Made by a program: the position numbers and the translations under genes. Under the pieces are notes generated by a model that did no database searches, was not told the origin of the DNA, and saw nothing but the letters and a program-made list of their open reading frames with translations. Positions 27,014-35,830 of a DNA stretch of 64,000 bases are shown here, one piece after another (position 1 is the stretch's first letter; each line of letters starts with the position of its first letter). Source of the DNA: Sporocytophaga myxococcoides (GTDB lineage: Bacteria; Bacteroidota; Bacteroidia; Cytophagales; Cytophagaceae); contig NZ_BBLT01000010.1 of assembly GCF_000775915.1 (NCBI RefSeq), forward strand, positions 62,001 through 126,000. Reading direction: 5' to 3'.

Positions 27014-28855
27014 TTACAATGCTTGCATTGTTGTAAGCTTGTTATACACCCCATCTTCAAAAGTAAGTAGTTGCTGATGGGTACCTCTTTCCACAATTTT
27101 CCCTTTTTCTATAACCAGAATTTCATCAGCATTTTGAATAGTGCTTAATCTGTGTGCAATAACAAGCGTAGTTCTGTTTTTCATCAAGTTGTTAAGGGCA
27201 TCCTGAACCAGTTTTTCAGATTCTGTGTCAAGGGCAGAGGTTGCTTCATCCAGTATTAAGATAGGCGGATTTTTTAGAACAGCCCTAGCAATGCTAATAC
27301 GTTGTTTTTGACCTCCCGACAGCTTTACACCTCTGTCGCCTATAACGGTGTCATACCCGTATTCAGACTCCATTATAAAATTGTGAGCATTTGCAATTTT
27401 AGCTGCCTGAATAACATCTTCCCTTGACATGTTTGGTTTTCCGAAGGCAATATTGTTGTGAATGGTATCATTAAATAACAAAGATTCCTGATTTACTATT
27501 CCCATCATATCTCTTACAGATTCCACAGTGCAATCTTTAATATCATTACCATCAATCTTTATACAACCTTCCGTAGGGTCATAAAATCTTGGAATAAGAT
27601 CCGAAATAGTAGATTTACCTCCTCCGGAGGGTCCTACTAATGCTATAGTTTTACCTCTTTGGAGTTTAAAGTTGACTCCATTAAGAATTGTTTTATGCTC
27701 ATCATAAGAGAATTTAACATTCTCAAAGGAAATTTCTTGTTCGAAGTTTTTTAACTCTATTGCATTTGGTTTATTCTTAATTGCAGGTTCTGTATCAATT
27801 AATTGTAGTACTCTTTCTCCTGCAGTGATACCGTGTTGTATTTGGGAAAATGAGCCTGTCATAGCCTTAGCCGGTCTAAGTACTTGACTGAATATTGCAA
27901 TGTAAGCTATAAATTCTTCAGGTTTGAGGGAATTATTCCCCTCCAATACCATTGCACCACCATATAAAAGGATTCCAACTACTACAGTAACACCCATCAA
28001 TTCAGATACAGGAGATGCAAGTTCGTTTTTCTTCACCATTGTTCTGGAAGCAGTAGAGTACCTGATGTTTTCCTGTTGAAATTTATCCTGGACATAAGAT
28101 ATAGCATTAAAAGCTTTGATTACACGTAGTCCTGTAAGTGCTTCATCCAGAATGCTTAGCATTATTCCCATTGATGTTTGAGCATCGGATGTTGCTTGTT
28201 TAAGCTTTCTTACAATTGTAGCTATTATTAATCCTGAAACAGGAATAAAGAAAATCGTAAAAAAGGTCAAAGAAGCAGATAACTTAAAAAGAGCGAAGAA
28301 ATAAAAAATAATAGTCACTGGTTCCCTGAAAAAAACAATTAAGGTATTTGTTATAGATCCTTGCACTACTTGCACATCACCGGAAATCTTTGCCATTATA
28401 TCTCCTTTTTTCTCATTTGAAAAAAAGCTAAGGTGCAAGTTTAGCACATTATTAAAAACTGTTTTTCTTAAATTCAAAAGTGTGTGAATTCGCAAGTCCT
28501 CAAGTACAATCTGAGACAGGTAACGGAAAAGGTTTGATAAAAAAACCGATGTGAAAATAACACCGCAAATATAAAAAAGCGCTGCAAGTTTCTGATCTGA
28601 AGATTGGGCTGCTTTATACAGATAATAATAAAATACCTCTTTAAAATAATCATAGTCTAAAGTGAATGAAGGCAACTGAGTCACTTTATTCAAAGACTCA
28701 GAAGGGTTTTCAGAAAACAACAAATTAAATACTGGTATAAGAAGGGTGAAATTCAAAAGACCAAAAATAATGCTGAGCATAGCAAAGATTATATATGGAA
28801 TTGCAAATTTTTCTAGAGGCTTGGCAAACGAAATGAGCCTTAAATATATTTTCAT
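27014..28855 (-). CDS. MsbA-like ABC exporter
   Basis: A 613-residue half-transporter with an N-terminal six-helix membrane domain (about residues 1-330) and a C-terminal ATPase domain. Walker A is GPSGGGKST, the signature is VKLSGGQKQRISIARAVL, Walker B is ILILDEATSALD and the switch His is in VIAHRLSTI, so it should be active. The neighbours upstream on the same strand are a family 9 glycosyltransferase and an O-antigen-ligase-like protein, which suggests flipping of lipid A-core or another glycolipid, as MsbA does. Drug export remains an alternative. Confidence 0.88.
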   Translation of the reverse strand: MKIYLRLISFAKPLEKFAIPYIIFAMLSIIFGLLNFTLLIPVFNLLFSENPSESLNKVTQLPSFTLDYDYFKEVFYYYLYKAAQSSDQKLAALFYICGVIFTSVFLSNLFRYLSQIVLEDLRIHTLLNLRKTVFNNVLNLHLSFFSNEKKGDIMAKISGDVQVVQGSITNTLIVFFREPVTIIFYFFALFKLSASLTFFTIFFIPVSGLIIATIVRKLKQATSDAQTSMGIMLSILDEALTGLRVIKAFNAISYVQDKFQQENIRYSTASRTMVKKNELASPVSELMGVTVVVGILLYGGAMVLEGNNSLKPEEFIAYIAIFSQVLRPAKAMTGSFSQIQHGITAGERVLQLIDTEPAIKNKPNAIELKNFEQEISFENVKFSYDEHKTILNGVNFKLQRGKTIALVGPSGGGKSTISDLIPRFYDPTEGCIKIDGNDIKDCTVESVRDMMGIVNQESLLFNDTIHNNIAFGKPNMSREDVIQAAKIANAHNFIMESEYGYDTVIGDRGVKLSGGQKQRISIARAVLKNPPILILDEATSALDTESEKLVQDALNNLMKNRTTLVIAHRLSTIQNADEILVIEKGKIVERGTHQQLLTFEDGVYNKLTTMQAL

Positions 28856-29341
28856 GATATTGGATTGTAAACTATAATATAAACTTAAGCAAAGTTATTA
28901 AATTATATCCACTTTAATAAGAAGGTCTATTCCCTACCAATTGCTCCATGGGAATCTGACGTTTTTTTTCTTTCCATTATAATCTTATTATTCCTTAAAC
29001 TGCCGTGATTACCTTTTAATTTCCAGGTAACTAGTCTAAATGATTAATTACCAGTTAAGTAAGTGGCCTAATCTTTTTTATTACTTTAAATTTATGATGT
29101 AATAAAATCTGTAAGAAAATACCAGGAATGGCATGTTTAAAATTACAGGTTGGCAAGTATTACATATGAATGTCAGAATGAAGTATATAGTTAGGAGATA
29201 CTTTTAATTCTAGATGAATCAAAGTATTTTCTGAATGTCCTTTTATTAAATTATTGATCTTAACTAATGGGTTATCAAGACTGATTTTTAAATTAAAATT
29301 AGATATTAAGGCTTTGTTATATACACTATTGGTGGTTTTAC
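28856..29341. other. 485-bp gap between the ABC exporter and the glycosyltransferase
   Basis: No convincing gene, RNA or repeat. An A/T-rich stretch. A 67-codon minus-strand frame (29160-29363) begins inside the end of the glycosyltransferase gene but has no recognisable sequence and no ribosome-binding site. The gap may contain the promoter of the exporter gene. Confidence 0.5.
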
Positions 29342-30346
29342 TTAATCGTTTTTTGTATCCCATTTCTCAATAATGGTAAAAACCTGTTCTACTCTTAGAG
29401 ATTCAATACATGCACAATTTCCACCTTTGGAACAATCCGTACATTCTTTGTCCAGCGATAATACTGTAGATAATTTTCCCAAGGGTTTCCACCTTCCTGC
29501 ATGCATTGGCTTTATTGGAGGATAGAAGCCTATCGTATTTACTCCCAGGGCAGAAGCAATATGTAGTGGTCCTGTACTACATGCTATAAGCCCCTCTGAT
29601 TTGGAAATAACCGAAATAAGTTCTCCCAAAGAAACTTTGCCAGTAAGATCAATCAATTCAGGAAGAGAAAAAAAGTTGTTTTGTTCCTTTCGGATTTTGT
29701 CGCCTTCTTCTTTTGTGCCTGTAATTACGGGTGTATAGCCTGCTGAAATTAATTTTTGGGCAAGAAAAAAATAGTTTTCTAGAGGCCATTCTCTGGCGCT
29801 TCCTTTTGATTTGGGGTGAAGTATAATCTTTTTTCTCGCATGCTCAAGATCGGATTTTATCGACTCTGGAATGTCAATTTTTGGGGATACATCGAGTAGT
29901 TCCCCCAGAGATTCAGTGGATGGAATTTCTTTTATTCCTATCCCTTTAAGCAATTTGAAGTTTAACTGAGCTTCATGGAGATTAGATTTCTTTCTGGAAA
30001 AATTTATTCTTTTATTGGTATAAAACCAGTGAAATATTCTGTGACTGGTACCAATGCGGATCGATATGTCATTTTGCTTGCATATTTTTGCAATCTTTTT
30101 GTCTGGATACACAAATATGACAGCCTCTATATTCTTTAATCTTAAAATATCGGGATCCCTTATGAGGTCTTCTCTTGAAATGAATTCATCAATAGAGTTG
30201 CATGCCTTTATTAGATCTGCTGTATATTTTTTCCCAAGAAACAAAATTCTGGAACCCTGAAAATGTTTTTTTAGATATGCAGCCATAGGAAAAGTAAGTA
30301 CTACATCTCCAAGGTTATCAGTTCTGCTTATCAGTATATTTTTCAT
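29342..30346 (-). CDS. Family 9 glycosyltransferase (heptosyltransferase-like)
   Basis: A 334-residue GT-B enzyme of the lipopolysaccharide-heptosyltransferase family, using a nucleotide-sugar donor to extend the LPS core or a comparable glycolipid. Indicators are the N-terminal ISRTDNLGDVVLTFPMAAYLK (family DxxGD), PKSKGSAREWPLENYFFLA, and the donor-site ACSTGPLHIASALGVNTIGFYPP motif. A cysteine-rich C-terminal stretch, CTDCSKGGNCACIESL, also occurs in family members. It stands between the O-antigen-ligase-like gene (43 bp) and the MsbA-like exporter, forming a surface-glycan group. Confidence 0.9.
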   Translation of the reverse strand: MKNILISRTDNLGDVVLTFPMAAYLKKHFQGSRILFLGKKYTADLIKACNSIDEFISREDLIRDPDILRLKNIEAVIFVYPDKKIAKICKQNDISIRIGTSHRIFHWFYTNKRINFSRKKSNLHEAQLNFKLLKGIGIKEIPSTESLGELLDVSPKIDIPESIKSDLEHARKKIILHPKSKGSAREWPLENYFFLAQKLISAGYTPVITGTKEEGDKIRKEQNNFFSLPELIDLTGKVSLGELISVISKSEGLIACSTGPLHIASALGVNTIGFYPPIKPMHAGRWKPLGKLSTVLSLDKECTDCSKGGNCACIESLRVEQVFTIIEKWDTKND

Positions 30347-30389
30347 AAATTAATTAAACCTTAACAAATCCCTAGAAATTTGACTAACC

Positions 30390-31670
30390 TTAACTTTGTC
30401 TCTTCTCTAAATCATGAATTAAATCCCTGTCCGACCTTATCGCTTTTGTGTAATGAAGGCAAAACATGATAAAGAAAAAAGTAAATGTCAGGCCTGCCTT
30501 GGTTTCTAGTGTGTCTTCAAACAAGAATGAAACAGAGGTAATAATGTATATGGACAAAAGAATTTTGGATTTGTAATTTTTGCCCGAGAACAATGGAAAA
30601 TAAAAACAGCACATAAAGATGATAAATCCCAGAATGCCAGTAGCTGCAAGTGTTCTTAGGTATTGATTATGTGGACTCAGTCGATTAGCCGGTTCTACGT
30701 ATGAGAAGTTTTTTTCGTAACCTTTTCTTACCTCAGCTTCTAAGTTTCCTTCACCTACTCCAAAAATTGGATGATCTCTGAACAACTCGAATGTTACCTG
30801 CTGAGAGACTAACCTTTTTCCAATAGAGTAATGATTTGCTTTATCTTTAATATCACTTAAGTTCCAGTCATACATTGTATATCCCCATTTATTCCTCAGG
30901 GTATCAAGTGAAAAGAACGAAATCGTAATTAATGCAATTGCACCTAAAAAAACTAGAATGCCATTTTTAAAGTTTTTTGAAGTTATTGAATAAAAGATAA
31001 TTAATAGAAGTACTGCATAAAACGCAACTAATCCAGATCTGACAGCTAGAAGATGCTGATAAAAGATGAGAAATATAAGGATTGCAATATTCAGAAATTT
31101 AAAGAAAAGATCATTAAAATAATTTTTCACTAATAGATAAAAGGAGACAAATATCGCGAAGGTAACCATTAGACTATAGCGAACATGATTTATGGGGGTG
31201 GGTATCAGATGTGATTTGCCATATGCCCAGTCAAAGTATTCTTTATTTTGAAAGTAAATAGCAGTGCTACCCACCGAGCAAACAAAAACAATGAGAAGAA
31301 AGAGAAAAAAAGTATCGTAATAGAGTTTTTTGGGAAAGGGAGGAAGCACAGCAAATAAAAATGGCAATGCAAGAAATTGATAATGCAGTTCAAATTGTAG
31401 GGCTGCATATTTTTGATTTTCAGGATTCGTTTTTAAAAGACTTATTATGAATGTAATAAAAATAAGGATGAAAACTGAAAATCTTTTTTCAACTAGAAAA
31501 ACGCTAAAATTTCTGATATTCAATAAAAAATAAAGTAAAGCAAATCCTGTTAAAGCTAGTATGCCTTGGTTTGCAAGGATATGGAAACTATCCATAGTGA
31601 ACATCCCTATGATTATGACAAAAAGGCATATTCTTACAAAAATTAAATAATATTGGTTTTGTGAATCCAT
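30390..31670 (-). CDS. O-antigen ligase / Wzy-like membrane protein
   Basis: A 426-residue polytopic protein with about ten membrane segments and a large periplasmic loop. The loop holds FELFRDHPIFGVGEGNLEAE and the HNQYLRTLAATGILG motif, which together define the WaaL/Wzy_C family. WaaL ligases join undecaprenyl-linked glycans to lipid A-core, and relatives polymerise O-units or glycosylate proteins. Which of these applies is not decidable here, but the adjacent family 9 glycosyltransferase and MsbA-like exporter favour LPS ligation. Confidence 0.85.
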   Translation of the reverse strand: MDSQNQYYLIFVRICLFVIIIGMFTMDSFHILANQGILALTGFALLYFLLNIRNFSVFLVEKRFSVFILIFITFIISLLKTNPENQKYAALQFELHYQFLALPFLFAVLPPFPKKLYYDTFFLFLLIVFVCSVGSTAIYFQNKEYFDWAYGKSHLIPTPINHVRYSLMVTFAIFVSFYLLVKNYFNDLFFKFLNIAILIFLIFYQHLLAVRSGLVAFYAVLLLIIFYSITSKNFKNGILVFLGAIALITISFFSLDTLRNKWGYTMYDWNLSDIKDKANHYSIGKRLVSQQVTFELFRDHPIFGVGEGNLEAEVRKGYEKNFSYVEPANRLSPHNQYLRTLAATGILGFIIFMCCFYFPLFSGKNYKSKILLSIYIITSVSFLFEDTLETKAGLTFTFFFIMFCLHYTKAIRSDRDLIHDLEKRQS

Positions 31671-31847
31671 TAATTAAGGGTAATAAATATTTTTCTTGAT
31701 TTAAAAGTCTTTGAAAATTAGAGTGTTGGTTTCCTTGGGATTCCAAACACAACAAATGCAGAAATTTTAATGTTCTACTTTAAGGAATCGTAAATATGGT
31801 ACGATAATTACTTTATTCATTAAGTAAAATTATAAATAATACTTTAA

Positions 31848-32438
31848 ATGGAAGAGAATAGAGAAAATATAAGAAAGGATTTAAGCAAAGCGGAGAAAGA
31901 TGCTCAGTTTGAAAAGGAGTTTATGCCTTTAATTGATTCTCTTTATAATTTTGCTTATCGTCTGACCCTTGATGAAGACGATGCAAATGATCTTGTACAA
32001 GAGACCTATTTAAAGGCTTATCGATTCTTTAATTCATACGAGCAAGGTACAAATGCTAAAGCCTGGCTGTTCAGAATATTGAAAAACAGCTTTATAAATG
32101 ATTTTAGAAAGAAAAGCAAGGAACCTTCAAAGGTTGATTATCAGGAAGTAGAGTCTTATTATAACTCAGATGACGTGGATGAAAGTATCACCACCGATCT
32201 TAGGATAGAATCTTTGCAGGAAATGATTGGGGATGAGGTTGCTACTGCGCTGAATGCATTGGCAGTGGATTTCAGAACTATTATTATTCTTTGCGACCTT
32301 GAGGGATTTACTTATGAAGAAATGGCCAAAATTCTTGATATTCCTATCGGTACAGTTAGGTCAAGATTGCATAGGGCTAGAAACTTATTAAAGGAAAAGT
32401 TGAAAGCTTATGCTGGTACAATGGGCTATAACAAATAA
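31848..32438 (+). CDS. ECF-family RNA polymerase sigma factor
   Basis: A 196-residue sigma factor with region 2 (YNFAYRLTLDEDDANDLVQETYLKAYRFF, then WLFRILKNSFINDFRKKSK) and region 4 (IIILCDLEGFTYEEMAKILDIPIGTVRSRLHRARNLLKEKL), and no regions 1 or 3. It is of the SigR/RpoE type and is followed 12 bp later by a zinc-type anti-sigma factor, its likely partner. The upstream gap shows no clear housekeeping-type promoter box, as would fit autoregulation through its own promoter. Confidence 0.93.
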   Translation: MEENRENIRKDLSKAEKDAQFEKEFMPLIDSLYNFAYRLTLDEDDANDLVQETYLKAYRFFNSYEQGTNAKAWLFRILKNSFINDFRKKSKEPSKVDYQEVESYYNSDDVDESITTDLRIESLQEMIGDEVATALNALAVDFRTIIILCDLEGFTYEEMAKILDIPIGTVRSRLHRARNLLKEKLKAYAGTMGYNK

Positions 32439-32450
32439 GAAAAATTCCGT

Positions 32451-32720
32451 ATGATTGCGAACAATTTAACTCGAATGGATAAGGGAAAAATCTCTGAATG
32501 TAATGAGTGTTTGCATGCGCTTCATCTTTTAATAGATGGAGAAGCTTCTGATAATCAGAAACAATTTCTGGAAAAACATATAGAAGAATGCATGCCATGT
32601 TATCAAAGCTATAATCTTGATAAAAATGTAAAGGAGGTTTTAAAAAGCAAAATCGAAAAAAAGCCCGTTCCTTCGGCCTTAATAGCGAATATTAAGGATA
32701 AATTGAACGAAAGTTTTTAA
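32451..32720 (+). CDS. ZAS-type anti-sigma factor
   Basis: An 89-residue soluble protein, the probable inhibitor of the preceding sigma factor. It has the zinc-anti-sigma signature: an early [13 protein letters not shown], then HIEECMPC (H-x3-C-x2-C). RsrA-type members release their sigma factor when these cysteines oxidise, so redox sensing is possible. No membrane segment, unlike RseA-type anti-sigmas. Translation may start at the annotated ATG or eight codons later. It is followed closely by gmk, so stress control could extend to gmk and nadD. Confidence 0.85.
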   Translation: MIANNLTRMDKGKISECNECLHALHLLIDGEASDNQKQFLEKHIEECMPCYQSYNLDKNVKEVLKSKIEKKPVPSALIANIKDKLNESF

Positions 32721-32728
32721 ATTTGTCT

Positions 32729-33325
32729 ATGGAAGATGGCAAATTAATCATTTTTTCAGCTCCCTCTGGATCTGGTAAAACGACTATTGTCAAGCATCTG
32801 CTTGCCAAAAATAATAATCTGGGATACTCAATTTCTGCTTGTACACGCGACAAAAGAGGTCGTAATGAAACTTATGGAAAAGATTATTATTTCCTTACCC
32901 CAGAAGAATTCAAACAAAAAATTGATCAAGAAGATTTTGTTGAATGGGAACAAGTATACCCCGGCCAATTCTATGGTACTTTAAAATCTGAAATTAACAG
33001 AATTTGGAGTGAAGGGAAAAGTGCAGTTTTCGATGTTGATGTTAAAGGCGGCCTTAGTCTGAAAAAATTCTATGGTGATAAGGCATTAGCAATTTTTGTG
33101 AAATGTCCATCTATGGAAGTTTTGGAACAAAGACTGAGAGAAAGAAAAACAGATACAGAGGAAAGTATTTCTGCGAGATTATTCAAAGTGAAATTTGAAA
33201 TGAGCTTTGAAAATCAGTTTGATATTACTTTGGTAAATAATGATTTGGAAGAGGCATTAAAAGGAGCTCAACAACTAGTAGATGATTTTCTTAATGGAAA
33301 AATCAGTTTTCCTCAAAAAGGTTGA
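32729..33325 (+). CDS. gmk: Guanylate kinase
   Basis: Gmk phosphorylates GMP to GDP in purine nucleotide synthesis. The P-loop [16 protein letters not shown] is at the N-terminus, followed by the GMP-binding [19 protein letters not shown] and the [15 protein letters not shown] block, then the VFDVDVKGG strand and the basic lid [21 protein letters not shown] two codons earlier is in frame, but the ATG is preferred. The gene follows the anti-sigma factor by a few bases and is 14 bp from nadD. Confidence 0.96.
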   Translation: MEDGKLIIFSAPSGSGKTTIVKHLLAKNNNLGYSISACTRDKRGRNETYGKDYYFLTPEEFKQKIDQEDFVEWEQVYPGQFYGTLKSEINRIWSEGKSAVFDVDVKGGLSLKKFYGDKALAIFVKCPSMEVLEQRLRERKTDTEESISARLFKVKFEMSFENQFDITLVNNDLEEALKGAQQLVDDFLNGKISFPQKG

Positions 33326-33339
33326 TAGTTTAGCGTTTC

Positions 33340-33912
33340 ATGAAAGTTGGTCTTTTTTTTGGTTCGTTTAACCCTATCCACATAGGTCACCTGATTATCG
33401 GGAACGTAATGGCTGAGCATGCTGACCTTGACGAAGTATGGTATGTTGTGACACCCCAGAATCCTCTGAAAAAAAATAATACTTTACTTCACGAGTTTGA
33501 CCGGTATGATATGGTAAATCTGGCCATAATGGATCATCCGAAATTTCGCGTCAGCGATGTTGAATTCCATTTACCTAAGCCGAGTTATACTATAGATACG
33601 CTGACTTATATTCAGGAGAAATTTCCTAAAAATAAGTTTGTTCTTATTATCGGAGAGGATAACCTTTGTCAACTTCCCAAATGGAAAAATTTCAACAGTA
33701 TACTGGAGTATTTTGAATTGTATGTTTATCCAAGGCCGGATTCAGGTGATTGTGAATTGAAAAATCATAAAAATGTAAGGTTTGTGGAGGCTCCTTTACT
33801 GGATATTTCTGCTACTTACATCAGGCAGTCAATCAAAAAAAATCTTTCTGTAAAATATATGATAACTCAAGAGGTAGAGACTTTTATTAAAAATAAAAAT
33901 CTCTACCGTTAA
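33340..33912 (+). CDS. nadD: Nicotinate-nucleotide adenylyltransferase
   Basis: NadD adenylates nicotinate mononucleotide to deamido-NAD in NAD synthesis. The nucleotidyltransferase signature GSFNPIHIGHL (with the HxGH motif) is at the N-terminus, the NadD-type WYVVTPQNPLKKNN and FVLIIGEDNLCQLPKWKN follow, and the C-terminal ISATYIRQSIKK (ISSTxIR motif) completes the fold. The 190-residue length is standard. It converges with frr, with 9 bp between the stops. Confidence 0.95.
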   Translation: MKVGLFFGSFNPIHIGHLIIGNVMAEHADLDEVWYVVTPQNPLKKNNTLLHEFDRYDMVNLAIMDHPKFRVSDVEFHLPKPSYTIDTLTYIQEKFPKNKFVLIIGEDNLCQLPKWKNFNSILEYFELYVYPRPDSGDCELKNHKNVRFVEAPLLDISATYIRQSIKKNLSVKYMITQEVETFIKNKNLYR

Positions 33913-33921
33913 AATATTGAA

Positions 33922-34482
33922 TTAAACAGTCATTATTTCAGCTTCTTTCTTAGCTAAAACCTGATCTATTTTTGCAATAAAGTCATTAGTCAAAGATTGT
34001 ACTTTCTCTTCGGCTTTTTTGATTTCATCTTCTGAAGCACCCTCTTTTTGAAGTTTTCTTAATTCTTCATTAGTGTCTTTTCTGATATTACGGATGCCGA
34101 TCTTTCCATTTTCTGACTCACCTTTCACTTGTTTTACAAGAGCTTTTCTTCTCTCTTCAGTAAGAGGAGGTAAAGAGATTCTGATGTTTTCACCGTCATT
34201 TTGAGGATTGAAACCAAGATTACTGTCTTTAATAGCCTTTTCAATTTCAGAGATCAGCTTTTTTTCGAAAGGCTTGATCAAAATTGTTCTTGCATCCGGA
34301 GTAGTGATTGACGACACTTGTTCTAACGGCGTGTCTATACCATAATAGCTTACAGAAACTCCGTGAACCATTGACGGCATAGCTTTGCCGGCACGTATTT
34401 TAGCGAATTCAGCTTCAGTATGCTTCAATGCTTTTTGCATTGCATCCTTTGCTTCGTCCAGGTATAATTGAATTTCTTCCAT
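33922..34482 (-). CDS. frr: Ribosome recycling factor
   Basis: RRF splits post-termination ribosomes together with EF-G. The 186-residue product shows the family pattern: MQKALKHTEAEFAKIRAGKA near the start, ISTTDARTILIKPFEK-type sequence in the middle (here SITTPDARTILIKPFEKKL), NLGFNPQNDGENIRISLPPLTEERR, and the C-terminal helix. It is downstream of pyrH with a 26-bp gap, the usual pyrH-frr pairing. Confidence 0.97.
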   Translation of the reverse strand: MEEIQLYLDEAKDAMQKALKHTEAEFAKIRAGKAMPSMVHGVSVSYYGIDTPLEQVSSITTPDARTILIKPFEKKLISEIEKAIKDSNLGFNPQNDGENIRISLPPLTEERRKALVKQVKGESENGKIGIRNIRKDTNEELRKLQKEGASEDEIKKAEEKVQSLTNDFIAKIDQVLAKKEAEIMTV

Positions 34483-34508
34483 TTGGAAAAATAAGTTATA
34501 TAATAAAA

Positions 34509-35216
34509 TTACATTGTTACCAGTGTACCGACATCTTCACCTTCTGCGATCTTCAAAAGGTTGCCAGGTTTATTCATATCAAATACGATAATTGGTAAAC
34601 CATTTTCTTTGCAAAGGGTGAAGGCTGTCATATCCATGATCTGTAAACCTTTTTGATATACTTCCTTAAATGAAATGTTGGAGAATCTTGTTGCTGTTGG
34701 ATCTTTTTCAGGATCTGATGAATAAATTCCGTCCACTCTCGTTCCTTTAAGAACAGCCTGAGCTTCAATTTCAATAGCTCTTAAGCTTGCTGCCGAATCT
34801 GTAGTAAAATATGGGTTTCCAGTACCTGCTCCGAAAATTACAATTCGTCCTTTCTCAAGATGTCTTACCGCTCTTCTTCTGATGAATTGCTCGCAAACTT
34901 GTTCTATCTTAATACCAGACATTAATCTTGTATAAAGACCAATATTTTCTAGTGCGCTTTGAAGGGCCATTGCATTTATCACAGTAGCAAGCATTCCCAT
35001 ATAGTCGCCCTGAACTCTGTCTATTCCTGTAGCCGCAGCTTCAACACCTCTGTATATATTACCTCCTCCGATAACAATTGCCAGCTGAACACCTTTATCA
35101 CTTACAGCCTTTATTTCTTTTGCATACCTCATGAGAACTTCCGGATCTATACCGTACTTTTGATTTCCCATTAATGCTTCTCCACTTAGTTTTAAAAGAA
35201 TTCTTTTGTATTTCAT
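34509..35216 (-). CDS. pyrH: Uridylate kinase
   Basis: PyrH phosphorylates UMP to UDP. This amino-acid-kinase-fold enzyme of 235 residues has [14 protein letters not shown] at the start, [11 protein letters not shown], the UMP-site [20 protein letters not shown], and [28 protein letters not shown] word on the plus strand (TATATTTG on the coding strand) 30 bp upstream of the ATG could be its -7 box, though no -33 partner is clear. It is followed by frr. Confidence 0.97.
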   Translation of the reverse strand: MKYKRILLKLSGEALMGNQKYGIDPEVLMRYAKEIKAVSDKGVQLAIVIGGGNIYRGVEAAATGIDRVQGDYMGMLATVINAMALQSALENIGLYTRLMSGIKIEQVCEQFIRRRAVRHLEKGRIVIFGAGTGNPYFTTDSAASLRAIEIEAQAVLKGTRVDGIYSSDPEKDPTATRFSNISFKEVYQKGLQIMDMTAFTLCKENGLPIIVFDMNKPGNLLKIAEGEDVGTLVTM

Positions 35217-35275
35217 TTCAGAAGATATTTTACCGCAAACTTGGCAAATATAATAATGATTATCTAATAATTAAA

Positions 35276-35776
35276 TTATAACCTGATCAGTACCTGATTT
35301 TTTTCGACACTCTGTCCTTCCTTAATTTGAATACTTTTAACAATACCTGTTCCTGGAGATTTTATCAGATTTTCCATCTTCATGGCTTCAAGGATCAATA
35401 TAGGTTCTCCTTTCTCAATGGTCTGACCTTCTTTTACTTTTATCTCTAAAACTTTTCCTGGCATTGGAGCTTTTATGTCATTGAGAGTTTCGGATCTCTT
35501 GTTACTGACTCCAAGTTTTTCGAGCATAAGATCTCTGGTATCCTGGAGCGTAATCTGAAGTTCCTTATCGTTTATTCTTAAATAGAGCATCTTCTGCTCT
35601 CTGTCGAATTTTAATACTTCCACAGAATAGCTTTTGTTTTCTTTAATAATATGATAAGATTTTTGATAAGCCAGTTCGGAAATGTCCCAGTTTAAAGGAC
35701 TTCCATTAAGGATAAGCTTATCACCTTCTTTATGAAACTCAATAAAATTTTGATTACTAGTTTTTATTTTTAACAT
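35276..35776 (-). CDS. Biotin carboxyl carrier-type protein
   Basis: A 166-residue carrier with a C-terminal biotinyl domain (about residues 97-166). The biotin-attachment site EAMKMEN, with the lysine at about residue 133, lies between the usual beta strands (APMPGKVLEIKVKEGQ, SPGTGIVKSIQIKEGQSVEKNQVLI). The N-terminal ~95 residues form a separate poorly conserved domain, as in Bacteroidota acyl-CoA carboxylase carriers. It probably serves propionyl- or acetyl-CoA carboxylase, but no carboxylase gene is adjacent. It is transcribed toward pyrH. Confidence 0.87.
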   Translation of the reverse strand: MLKIKTSNQNFIEFHKEGDKLILNGSPLNWDISELAYQKSYHIIKENKSYSVEVLKFDREQKMLYLRINDKELQITLQDTRDLMLEKLGVSNKRSETLNDIKAPMPGKVLEIKVKEGQTIEKGEPILILEAMKMENLIKSPGTGIVKSIQIKEGQSVEKNQVLIRL

Positions 35777-35830
35777 TTCAATATTATTTCGTTCTTAAAT
35801 ATAATTAAATCAATCAAAAAACAACTGAGT

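Noticed and set aside
29160-29363. 67-codon minus-strand frame overlapping the end of the glycosyltransferase gene
   Set aside because: It starts 22 bp before the glycosyltransferase stop and fills part of a long gap, but it has no motif or ribosome-binding site and looks random. Kept only as a note in the gap entry.
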